Positions 40,971-47,777 of a stretch of DNA of 48,430 nucleotides are shown here, piece by piece. The stretch is from Oscillospiraceae bacterium (GTDB taxonomy: Bacteria > Bacillota > Clostridia > Oscillospirales > Oscillospiraceae), in the NCBI GenBank assembly GCA_017409205.1, contig JAFQTF010000052.1:1-48430 (forward strand), in the 5' to 3' direction. Within the stretch, counting starts at the first letter, position 1. Each line of letters starts with the position of its first letter. A program made the translations under genes and the position numbers. The notes under the pieces were generated by a model. The model saw only the letters and a list, made by a program, of their open reading frames with translations, was not told the origin of the DNA and searched no databases.

Positions 40971-41576
40971 ATGGAAACAGTCAACGAAACTGCCATTGTC
41001 CCTACCGGATACGATCACCATGGGCCCCTGCTGCACAAGTGGCTCACCAATCTGATGTACATCCGCATTGCATCCCTGGCACTGCTTCTGCTGACCCCCG
41101 TTTCCCGGCTGACCAATATTACCCTCTGGATCTCCCGGCTGCTGTCTGTCGGTGTCATCGTGGTGATGTTCCGGCTGTCTGCCGCCAACGGCCGCTACCG
41201 CAAGGCCGCCATTTTCTCCTGTATTACCCTGGCAGGAAATCTGTTCAACGCCCTGACTGCCTCCACTGTTTTTAATCTTGTGGTCAGCATCTGCTCCATC
41301 ATCGCTGAATATCAGGAGTTTCACGGTCACGCAGAGATCTGCGCTGACAAGGATCCTGCTCTCTCCGGCCGGTGGGAGCGCCTGTTCTGGTGGCAGGTCG
41401 GTGTGGGTATCATCGGCGGTGTGCTGCTGAGTTTCGGCGTAATCATCGGCGTCCTGGCCGGTGCTGAGGCCGGTATTCTCACTGCAGTGACTCTGATCCT
41501 GAATGCAGCCATCTCCATCGGCATCGGACTGGTGTGCCTGAATGCCCTGAAGAAAACCATTGTCCTTTATCTGTAA
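40971..41576 (+). CDS. Four-to-five-helix membrane protein, function unknown
   Basis: 201 aa. Helices at about 32-48, 54-72, 80-112 and 140-190, with short N-terminal His-rich segment (YDHHGPLLHKW). No family recognised. GGAGGATCATC precedes the ATG, and the gene is 15 nt after copy 2, so the three genes probably form one operon of membrane proteins. No terminator is visible between it and the small genes that follow. Confidence 0.7.
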   Translation: METVNETAIVPTGYDHHGPLLHKWLTNLMYIRIASLALLLLTPVSRLTNITLWISRLLSVGVIVVMFRLSAANGRYRKAAIFSCITLAGNLFNALTASTVFNLVVSICSIIAEYQEFHGHAEICADKDPALSGRWERLFWWQVGVGIIGGVLLSFGVIIGVLAGAEAGILTAVTLILNAAISIGIGLVCLNALKKTIVLYL

Positions 41577-41651
41577 CCACGTTCGAAGGCCCCTCAAGTG
41601 AAAGCGTGACAGATTCCACTTCGTGTATGATTGAATCAGGAGAGATGATAT

Positions 41652-41900
41652 ATGAAAAATCTAAAGCTGTTTTTCTCGGCATTAACAGTCGCTTTTGCAA
41701 TATTGGGACTAACCAGAGCCCTTTCAACAGATATTACCCTGCCGATCACTTTTGTTTGTTTGGCAATTACAATGTTTATAACAGCAAAAGAATATAGCAG
41801 TAAGCAGGAAAAGAGCAATGCCATCTATTTTGGATTATTGGGAACATTTTTGTTGATCGTTACGGCATATAATGTTGCTTCAATGATTTGGGGCATCTAA
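41652..41900 (+). CDS. Small three-helix membrane protein (82 aa)
   Basis: 82 aa with three helices: 6-22, 28-46 and 58-78. No family recognised. AGGAGAG lies about 7 nt before the ATG. Base composition is visibly more AT-rich than the DUF975 genes before it. The gene is the first of a small group up to the terminator at 42398. Confidence 0.65.
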   Translation: MKNLKLFFSALTVAFAILGLTRALSTDITLPITFVCLAITMFITAKEYSSKQEKSNAIYFGLLGTFLLIVTAYNVASMIWGI

Positions 41901-41928
41901 AAATCAATTCCAAAAGGAGTATGATTAT

Positions 41929-42144
41929 ATGATTTGTCCGTACTGCAACAAGGAAATGGAAATAGGATATATTGATCAAACAGATTTCCGATTTCCACTG
42001 GAATGGTATCCAGCCAATAGAGGAACGGGATTTTTTGTAAGCAAAAAGAGAAATGTTAGACTGACTTATGGGGGAAATGTTAAAGCACATCGTTGTGAGA
42101 ACTGTAAAAAGATAATCATTGACGAAAGCACTCTCAGCACGTAA
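41929..42144 (+). CDS. Zinc-ribbon protein (PF20097-like), possibly truncated
   Basis: 71 aa. Two CxxC pairs, CPYC near the N-terminus and CENC near the end (residues 3-6 and 58-61), with GNVKAHRCENCKKIIID. This is typical of small clostridial zinc-ribbon proteins of unknown function. GGAGTATGATTAT precedes the ATG. The TAA stop is followed, in the same frame, by an open membrane segment up to 42390. Either the protein ends here or a nonsense mutation split a larger gene. Confidence 0.8.
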   Translation: MICPYCNKEMEIGYIDQTDFRFPLEWYPANRGTGFFVSKKRNVRLTYGGNVKAHRCENCKKIIIDESTLST

Positions 42145-42390
42145 TCCAGTGTAACAAATTCCAGTTTGGCAAATGGGTATGATCGTATAAAAAAAGTAAT
42201 TTTTGGTGGACTGCTATTTATTGGCGGTGCAATTATGTATTCCATTGGCACATTGGGAATCGCCGATACGGATGTTGTGGTAACCTATATGGAAGCACCG
42301 CAATACCTTGGTATCATCACAATGCTTGTTGGCCTTGCATCTGGCTATTGGTGCCAAAAAAGGAATAAATCACCATATTCCAGTGCGTAA
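42145..42390 (+). pseudogene. In-frame membrane-segment extension after the zinc-ribbon stop
   Basis: 81 codons open in the same frame as the zinc-ribbon gene, beginning right after its TAA. Two helices are seen (FGGLLFIGGAIMYSIGTLG, then YLGIITMLVGLASGYWC), ending with a basic tail. Start codons are poor: only TTG at 42166, no ATG before the first helix and no Shine-Dalgarno. It looks like the C-terminal half of a zinc-ribbon membrane protein cut by one stop, or a product of readthrough. A separate small protein from TTG is the third option. Confidence 0.5.
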
Positions 42391-42397
42391 AAATGTG

Positions 42398-42428
42398 AAC
42401 CGCAGCACCTTATGAAGGTGCTGCGGTT
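42398..42428 (+). terminator. Terminator of the small-gene group
   Basis: Fourteen-bp perfect stem (42398-42411 with 42415-42428), ATG loop, then GCTTTATATTT. Confidence 0.85.
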
Positions 42429-42467
42429 GCTTTATATTTCGGCAGGAACGAATCCGCCCTGTAAGAG

Positions 42468-42491
42468 AAGAATGGTTTTCAGGTCATTCTT
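42468..42491 (-). terminator. Weak hairpin after the anti-sigma gene
   Basis: Seven-bp arms (AAGAATG at 42468-42474 with CATTCTT at 42485-42491), 10-nt loop, followed on the minus strand by CTCTTAC. Modest terminator candidate. Confidence 0.35.
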
Positions 42492-42497
42492 ATTTTG

Positions 42498-43751
42498 TTA
42501 GGGAAGATAAATTTTATGGGTACTGCCGATCTCGGAGTCACCAAGAAGGATATGATCCACCTGTTCCAGATCGATGGGCACCGCAAAATAAGTGGTTCCG
42601 CCGCTTGTTCCATCGCCGTCCCACATGCCGCCAATGGGCAGAGTAGGTACCGTGCTGCCGTCTTTCAGGATCACACGGAAGCTCAGGCCAAAGCCCATGG
42701 TCCGGTCATCACATTCGTAGCTGCACTCCCAGCTTGCGCTAAGGGAAGACAAACTCAGCTTTTTTGCGGTAACGGTATAGTTCCAGCTTTCAGAATGAAC
42801 AGGCAGTCCAGTGCCGGGTTCCGTTTCACCGGTCAGGTTTTCATCACAGAAGGTGTCGCAAGGACTGTCATGGGTCCAAGTCCGCGTCTTGTCGCCGCCG
42901 TAGGTCAGTCCCTTCACATCCAGTTCCACTGCCTGTGCCCCGTTCACAAGGCCGAAATCGAACGTGAATTCGCCGGGCGCCAGCAGTGTATAGCCGTCAT
43001 CATCGCCGTCCACATTCACATCCTGCCGGTAAATACCCGCAACATTCAGATATTTGGAATGGCCATCATTGAACTTTACATACTCACTGAAACTGTTGGT
43101 TAAAGTCACCAGGAACTCCTTTTTGTTATCTGTGGGGTCCGCGTCCGGCAGTACCTTGATGCAGTCAGAGGTAAAGCCGATGGATTCATAGGGAGCCCCC
43201 TCCCCAACCGTAATCATACAGTAGTCGTCATCCCTGTTCCAGTCGCAGAAGGTATAGAGGATATCATCCGGCAGAACGGTTCCCTCCGGGGCTTCCAGTT
43301 TCAGATACATGTGGACAATGTTCTCATCGGCATAGGCTGCGGTCATGGTCATGGTGGTGCCCTGATCCGTGAAAGACTGGGTTTCAAAAACCTGTCCCAA
43401 CTGGTTTACCACTTCGATCTGCTCCTCGCTGATGGTTTCCGCATAGGTCACATCCAGATTATTTTTCTCCGCATGGTCCCTGCTTTCCTGCAGCTGGATT
43501 CCCAGGATGCTCCGGAAGAAATCACCTGCCCCAAAGATTTCCTCTGCAGCAAAAGCGGTAACACCCAGCATGGAAATGGCCGCTGCCAGGGCCAGAATCT
43601 TGACGCCAATGCGTCTGCTCTTTTTCTCTTTCTGTTCGATCTTACGCATAGTCAGCTCCTTGATCCGCTGAGAGGACAGAGGCGCCGTTTCCTGCAGCTC
43701 CACAGCCTCCGCCGGGAAGCCATCCAGCATATCCGATATTCTTCGTTTCAT
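42498..43751 (-). CDS. DUF4179-type anti-sigma-like membrane protein
   Basis: 417 aa from the ATG at 43751, which overlaps the sigma gene stop as ATGA. N-terminal cytoplasmic part (residues 1-47) would bind sigma, one helix at about 48-68 (IGVKILALAAAISMLGVTAFAA), then a 345-residue extracellular domain. The first extracellular part (MTMTAAYADENIVHMYLKLEAPEG) fits DUF4179. The rest is beta-rich, with several acidic stretches (VNVDGDDDGY). It probably holds the ECF sigma at the membrane until a signal arrives; the signal is unknown. No zinc-binding HxxxCxxC. Confidence 0.82.
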   Translation of the reverse strand: MKRRISDMLDGFPAEAVELQETAPLSSQRIKELTMRKIEQKEKKSRRIGVKILALAAAISMLGVTAFAAEEIFGAGDFFRSILGIQLQESRDHAEKNNLDVTYAETISEEQIEVVNQLGQVFETQSFTDQGTTMTMTAAYADENIVHMYLKLEAPEGTVLPDDILYTFCDWNRDDDYCMITVGEGAPYESIGFTSDCIKVLPDADPTDNKKEFLVTLTNSFSEYVKFNDGHSKYLNVAGIYRQDVNVDGDDDGYTLLAPGEFTFDFGLVNGAQAVELDVKGLTYGGDKTRTWTHDSPCDTFCDENLTGETEPGTGLPVHSESWNYTVTAKKLSLSSLSASWECSYECDDRTMGFGLSFRVILKDGSTVPTLPIGGMWDGDGTSGGTTYFAVPIDLEQVDHILLGDSEIGSTHKIYLP

Positions 43752-44290
43752 CGCACATCCCACCTCACCAGCAATGTCTTCAGCCGCAGCCGTCCCCGGC
43801 GCAGCCTCGTTTTTATGGTCGATTCGTTGATTTTCATATCCCGGGAGATCTCACTGACTGTCTGGGCATAGTAGTAATGACGGAGGAAAATCTCGCGATC
43901 CTGTTCCTCCAGACTGTCCACTGCCCGGCGCACCAGTTTCCGCTCCTCGCTTCTCTGCATGCGCCCCTCCGGTGTCTCCTCCGCCGGTATCTCCAGAACA
44001 TCCTCTTCCAGAGGAAGTTCTCCCCCGGCCATGCGCAGACGGCTCTTTGCCTTATTCCGGGCCACTGCCCCCAGCCAGGGTTTCAGGGAACCCGGCAGCA
44101 CATCCCCCGCCTTCTGCCAGGCGGTGACGAATACATCGGAAACCACTTCCTCCGCATCCTCCCTGGACAGAGTGCTGCGCAAAATATTCCATACAATGGC
44201 GGAAACATAGGGTATGTACCGGTCCATCAGGTTTTCCAGTCCGGACGGATCGCCGTTGCGGATCTTCCGCAGGATCAGTTCATCTTTCAT
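43748..44290 (-). CDS. ECF-type sigma-70 family RNA polymerase sigma factor
   Basis: 180 aa. Sigma region 2 at about residues 19-85 (LMDRYIPYVSAIVWNIL, EDAEEVVSDVFVTAWQKA). Region 4 at about 119-173 (VDSLEEQDREIFLRHYYYAQTVSEISRDMKINESTIKTRLRRGRLRLKTLL) with its helix-turn-helix. The linker is Glu-rich. GGAG lies 9 nt upstream of the ATG. It is coupled to the anti-sigma gene by ATGA. An ECF-like promoter upstream suggests positive autoregulation. Confidence 0.92.
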   Translation of the reverse strand: MKDELILRKIRNGDPSGLENLMDRYIPYVSAIVWNILRSTLSREDAEEVVSDVFVTAWQKAGDVLPGSLKPWLGAVARNKAKSRLRMAGGELPLEEDVLEIPAEETPEGRMQRSEERKLVRRAVDSLEEQDREIFLRHYYYAQTVSEISRDMKINESTIKTRLRRGRLRLKTLLVRWDVR

Positions 44291-44315
44291 AGTTCTTTAC
44301 TCCAAACGGTTCAGT

Positions 44316-44332
44316 GTGAAAGCTGCTTTCAC
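44316..44332 (-). promoter_or_regulatory. 17-bp palindrome in the sigma leader
   Basis: GTGAAAG-CTG-CTTTCAC, 7-bp perfect arms, lying between the ECF-like promoter and the gene. Confidence 0.5.
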
Positions 44333-44337
44333 CTATC

Positions 44338-44366
44338 AGATCGCAGAAAACAGCAAACCGGTTTCA
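44338..44366 (-). promoter_or_regulatory. ECF-type promoter of the sigma/anti-sigma operon
   Basis: On the minus strand: TGAAACC (44366-44360), 16 bp, CGATCT (44343-44338). This is the usual ECF layout, and no sigma-A promoter competes. Confidence 0.65.
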
Positions 44367-44374
44367 CTTTTCCG

Positions 44375-44407
44375 AAAAAAATCCCGGCGGCTTTTTCAGC
44401 CGCCGGG
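44375..44407 (-). terminator. Terminator of rex
   Basis: Ten-bp stem (44383-44392 with 44398-44407), 5-nt loop, followed on the minus strand by ATTTTTTT. It lies 15 bp after the rex stop. Confidence 0.9.
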
Positions 44408-44421
44408 GAATGGTGGTAAAA

Positions 44422-45063
44422 TCAGCCCTTTTCTTCCTTGATCTGGGCCTGCAGATGGACGGAGAGCACCGCCAGAGAGGTTGCCATATTTTCATACTGC
44501 ACCAAAATATTACCCGGCACCTCCAGATGGGTGGGCGCAAAGGTCCAGATGGCCTTGATGCCGCCGGCGATCAGCTGATCCGCAACGGTCTGGGCATGCT
44601 CGGCAGGCACGGTGATGATACCCATCAGCACCTTGTTTTCCCGGCAGTAATCTGCCAGCCGGGAGACATGGTAAATGGGCTTGCCTTCATCGGTGCACTC
44701 CCGGGAGGGGCTGGCATCGAAGGCGGCCAGAATATTCAGGCCATACTCATCAAAGCCCTTGTAGCCCATCAGCGCCTGACCCAGCTTGCCGGCGCCGATG
44801 AGAACGGCATCGGTGGTATTGTCATAGCCCAGGAACTGCTCGATATCCTCAATAAGGCTTTCCCGCAGGTAGCCGATCTTGGGCCGACCACCATCGGAAA
44901 CCAGAGCCAAATCCTTGCGGACCTGAACCTGACCCATTCCCAGGGCGTTGGCCAGAGTGGTTGCAGAAATGTGGGCAGGTGCATCTGCAGGCAGGCTCTT
45001 TAAGTAAGACAGATAGCCCGGCAGCCGCTTCAGCACAAATTTGGAGATCTTCTTGTTTTCCAT
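44422..45063 (-). CDS. rex: Redox-sensing transcriptional repressor Rex
   Basis: 213 aa from the ATG at 45063 (AGAGG upstream, 6-nt spacing). N-terminal winged helix (RLPGYLSYLKSLPADAPAHISATTLANALGMGQVQVRKDLALVSDGGRPKIGY), then a Rossmann domain with VLIGAGKLGQALMGY, which binds NADH/NAD+. The C-terminal swapped helix is present. Rex represses fermentation and NADH-oxidising genes until NADH rises. It follows sigE and has its own promoter with three ATCGAT palindromes. Confidence 0.95.
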   Translation of the reverse strand: MENKKISKFVLKRLPGYLSYLKSLPADAPAHISATTLANALGMGQVQVRKDLALVSDGGRPKIGYLRESLIEDIEQFLGYDNTTDAVLIGAGKLGQALMGYKGFDEYGLNILAAFDASPSRECTDEGKPIYHVSRLADYCRENKVLMGIITVPAEHAQTVADQLIAGGIKAIWTFAPTHLEVPGNILVQYENMATSLAVLSVHLQAQIKEEKG

Positions 45064-45090
45064 AGTCATCCTCTGTTCTCATGCGATCCA

Positions 45091-45139
45091 ATCGATCTTT
45101 TATTTTATCGATTATAGCATATCGATTTATATTTTTCAA
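45091..45139 (-). promoter_or_regulatory. rex promoter with three ATCGAT palindromes
   Basis: On the minus strand: TTGAAA (45139-45134), 17 bp, TATAAT (45116-45111). ATCGAT occurs at 45091-45096, 45107-45112 and 45121-45126: leader, -10 and spacer. They do not fit the known Rex box (TTGTTAA-N4-TTAACAA). Confidence 0.75.
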
Positions 45140-45154
45140 GTGCTGTTTTGTATT

Positions 45155-45862
45155 TTATGCACAACTTGTCTGTCTGAGAAATTCCCGGCGCAGCCGCTGC
45201 ATGATCTTCTTTTCCAGCCGGGAAATATAGGACTGGGAGATGCCCATGATCTTCGCCACTTCCTTCTGTGTCTGTTCCTTTCGTCCCTCCAGGCCAAACC
45301 GCATCAGGATGATCTCCCGTTCCCGATCCGGCAGTTCCCGCAGGGCCTGCCGAAGAACGCACAGATCCACATCGTCCTCAAGTGGCCGCAGGATCATATC
45401 CTCATCTGTTCCCAGAATATCAGAAAGCAGCAGTTCATTGCCATCGCAGTCCATATTGATGGGCTCGTCCAGAGATACCTCTGTTTTCTGATTGGCCGTC
45501 TTGCGGATGTGCATCAGGATCTCATTTTCAATGCATCGGGAAGCATAGGTAGCCAGACGTATCTTTTTATCCAGACGGTAGGTATTCACAGCCTTGATAA
45601 GACCAATGGTGCCGATGGAGATCAGATCCTCCATACCGGTACCGGTATTTTCAAACCGGCGGGCTATATAGACCACCAAACGCAGATTGTGCTCCACCAG
45701 CAGCTGTTTGGCCGCCTCATCTCCCCGCTCCAGTGCTTCCAGAGCAGACTGCTCCTGCGTTCCCTTCAGGGGAGGCGGCAGAATATCGCTTCCGCCAATG
45801 TAATAGATACCGCCGCTGTGCAGCAGCCCCAGTTTTTCCAGCAATGTCCATAGGTTTACCAT
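45155..45862 (-). CDS. sigE: Sporulation sigma factor SigE (pro-sigma-E)
   Basis: 235 aa from the ATG at 45862, which overlaps the spoIIGA stop by one base (TGATG). A pro-sequence of about 27 residues (up to [14 protein letters not shown]) precedes region 2: [41 protein letters not shown]. Region 4 ends with [26 protein letters not shown]. It directs mother-cell gene expression during endospore formation after processing by SpoIIGA. sigG, its usual downstream partner, is not here; rex follows instead. Confidence 0.96.
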   Translation of the reverse strand: MVNLWTLLEKLGLLHSGGIYYIGGSDILPPPLKGTQEQSALEALERGDEAAKQLLVEHNLRLVVYIARRFENTGTGMEDLISIGTIGLIKAVNTYRLDKKIRLATYASRCIENEILMHIRKTANQKTEVSLDEPINMDCDGNELLLSDILGTDEDMILRPLEDDVDLCVLRQALRELPDREREIILMRFGLEGRKEQTQKEVAKIMGISQSYISRLEKKIMQRLRREFLRQTSCA

Positions 45863-46635
45863 CAGATGACCCCTCCTGTCAGCGCCTGATATGCTTCTTT
45901 CCCTCCAAAATTCTCCGGTGCAAAGGCCACCAGCGCACTCTGCTTCCGGGAACCGATTCTCACATCCGCAAACCGCATGGCCAGCAGCATGCCGCCGCTT
46001 CTGCCCACTGTGTGGTAGGGCAGAAGGCGCAGCCCGGGAAGGCCACCCGCAGTCATAGTTTCCAGCGGTGTACGCAGCTGCTCTTCCGTCAGTCCGGTCA
46101 GGCGGCATGCTGCTTCCGGAGAGATCACCAGCGCCTGCTCCCCGGTAATGGGATCCCGGAGAGTATTTCCCGTGTCCCGCAGCGCCAGCAGCTTTACGGT
46201 TCTGTCTCCACGGCGGATCTCCAGTGGGATATACTCCCTGCTCCCCGTGGGATCTCCGAATGCAGCACGGCACAGAAACCAGATTCCGGCGGCTGCCATC
46301 AGCAAAGCCGGTGCCTGTCTGCTGTTGAGCATGACTGAACAGCCTCCGAGAGACAGACTCAGAAGAAAAAACACCCCTGTCCTCCGGAGGGTGCTGCAGT
46401 TCCAGCCAAAGGCAATGGACGCCATCAGCAGCAGACTGACTGCCCGCCAGAGGAAATTCCCCAGAAACCTCAGGTCCGGCAGCAGACACACCCCGCTGTA
46501 AACCGCACCGAAAAGCGCCGCTGCAGCCGTCCGTTTCCAGTCCGCCGGGAAGCCGGTCAGCCGGTTTGTCCCCAGAAGCAGCAGCCCATCCACCAGAAAA
46601 TTGATGGCCATCACACCATCCACATAGATCCGCAT
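45862..46635 (-). CDS. spoIIGA: Sporulation sigma-E processing peptidase SpoIIGA
   Basis: 257 aa from the ATG at 46635 (AAGGGGG upstream). Five helices in the first 150 residues, then a cytoplasmic aspartic-protease-like domain with [15 protein letters not shown], where Asp-Thr-Gly-Asn is the catalytic motif. It removes the SigE pro-sequence after a signal from the forespore. The two genes overlap by one base, which is the usual arrangement. Confidence 0.93.
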   Translation of the reverse strand: MRIYVDGVMAINFLVDGLLLLGTNRLTGFPADWKRTAAAALFGAVYSGVCLLPDLRFLGNFLWRAVSLLLMASIAFGWNCSTLRRTGVFFLLSLSLGGCSVMLNSRQAPALLMAAAGIWFLCRAAFGDPTGSREYIPLEIRRGDRTVKLLALRDTGNTLRDPITGEQALVISPEAACRLTGLTEEQLRTPLETMTAGGLPGLRLLPYHTVGRSGGMLLAMRFADVRIGSRKQSALVAFAPENFGGKEAYQALTGGVI

Positions 46636-46984
46636 CCCATCCCCCTTCCAATCCTGCACACAGTATACCGGCCGCCTGCGGAAAAGTCGGTCGCAACAGG
46701 AATGGGCTGCGCCGCAAGTTCGGTCACGGTTTCCCGGCTTGCGGCGTCAGACGGAAGGATGCCCCGGTATCCGCATTTCTTTTCCCAATGGCTTACGTTT
46801 TTCGGCAAAACAACGGAGTGTGTTTTACCGGAATGGAAAAACACGACAAAAGCCTGCAATTTTTGCCGATTATTTTTCCTGAATTGCCAATTTTCGGATA
46901 TAAATATTGACAATGTATGAATTAAGTTTTATACTATATTTTATCTTACTGACACTGGTAAGATTTATCGGAGGAATTTACCCC
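46636..46984. other. 349-bp divergent intergenic region, spoIIGA / esterase
   Basis: No gene is seen. A Spo0A-box-like TGCCGAA (consensus TGNCGAA) lies on the minus strand at 46807-46801, and a weaker TTTGTCG about 40 bp upstream of it. These fit Spo0A control of spoIIGA-sigE, but no clear -10/-35 could be assigned for spoIIGA. The plus-strand esterase promoter is at the right end. Confidence 0.45.
46907..46935 (+). promoter_or_regulatory. Sigma-A promoter of the esterase pair
   Basis: TTGACA (46907-46912), 17 bp, TATACT (46930-46935). Confidence 0.88.
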
Positions 46985-47740
46985 ATGCTAAAAAAATGGA
47001 ATGTCACCATTCCCCCTCTTTCCGGGGATGTGCCCCGGAAAGCATACGTCTGGCTTCCTGATGATTATGAAGAGCATCAGGAAAAGCGATATGGTGTTCT
47101 GTATATGTTCGATGGTCACAACATCTTCCGGGACGAATATGCCGCCTTCGGCAAGTCCTGGGGTATGGAAGACTATATGCGCTATACAGGAAAGGATCTG
47201 ATTATTGTTGCCGTGGAATGCAATCACCAGGGAAAAAAGCGTCTTCAGGAATATTCCCCTGTGACCTACCGCAACAAGGCCCACGGCAGCATCACCGGCA
47301 AAGCCCCGATCTATATGAAGTGGCTGGTAAAGCAGCTGAAGCCCTGGGTCGACAGCCATCTTCGCACCCTGCCGGATCGGGAGCATACTTCCCTCGCCGG
47401 TTCTTCCATGGGTGGACTCATCGCCCTCTACGGCGTTACCGCCTATAACCACGTATTCCGTCAGGCCGCATGCCTGTCCCCCAGTCTCTGGGTGGCGCCG
47501 GCCAAGCTGCTGACCATGGTCAGCAGGAGCGCTTATGCACCGGATACCGTTATTTTTCTGTCCTACGGGCAGAATGAAATGGGCAACCATCCCGGAAACA
47601 GGGCCGCAATCTCCTCTGTCGCAGCAGAGCTCTTTGCCAAAGGTGTGAATCTGACACTGCGTGTTGTTCCCAATGCCTTCCACTGTGAAGCCGCATGGGA
47701 GCAGGAAATTCCCATTTTTATGGAGTGTCTGGGATTGTAA
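46985..47740 (+). CDS. Alpha/beta-hydrolase esterase-family protein (esterase D/PF00756 type)
   Basis: 251 aa from the ATG at 46985 (GGAGGA 8 nt upstream); the upstream in-frame codons are promoter DNA. No signal peptide. Features: RKAYVWLPDDYEEHQEKRYGVLYMFDGHNIF, the nucleophile elbow LAGSSMGGLIALYG with catalytic Ser, and a C-terminal His in VPNAFHCEAAWEQEIP. Clostridial members include acetyl-xylan or feruloyl-type esterases; the substrate here is unknown. A second esterase gene follows at 37 bp. Confidence 0.88.
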   Translation: MLKKWNVTIPPLSGDVPRKAYVWLPDDYEEHQEKRYGVLYMFDGHNIFRDEYAAFGKSWGMEDYMRYTGKDLIIVAVECNHQGKKRLQEYSPVTYRNKAHGSITGKAPIYMKWLVKQLKPWVDSHLRTLPDREHTSLAGSSMGGLIALYGVTAYNHVFRQAACLSPSLWVAPAKLLTMVSRSAYAPDTVIFLSYGQNEMGNHPGNRAAISSVAAELFAKGVNLTLRVVPNAFHCEAAWEQEIPIFMECLGL

Positions 47741-47777
47741 TTTCGAAAACCAAATTATTAGGAGAGATATATTTTTT

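Noticed and set aside
45155-46717. 520-codon frame that seems to fuse sigE to an N-terminal extension
   Set aside because: The part upstream of 45862 lies in another frame of spoIIGA and has no homologous look; sigE starts at 45862.
46907-46984. Upstream extension of the first esterase by 26 codons
   Set aside because: It would begin with the -35 box and include the -10 box; the ATG at 46985 has a proper Shine-Dalgarno.
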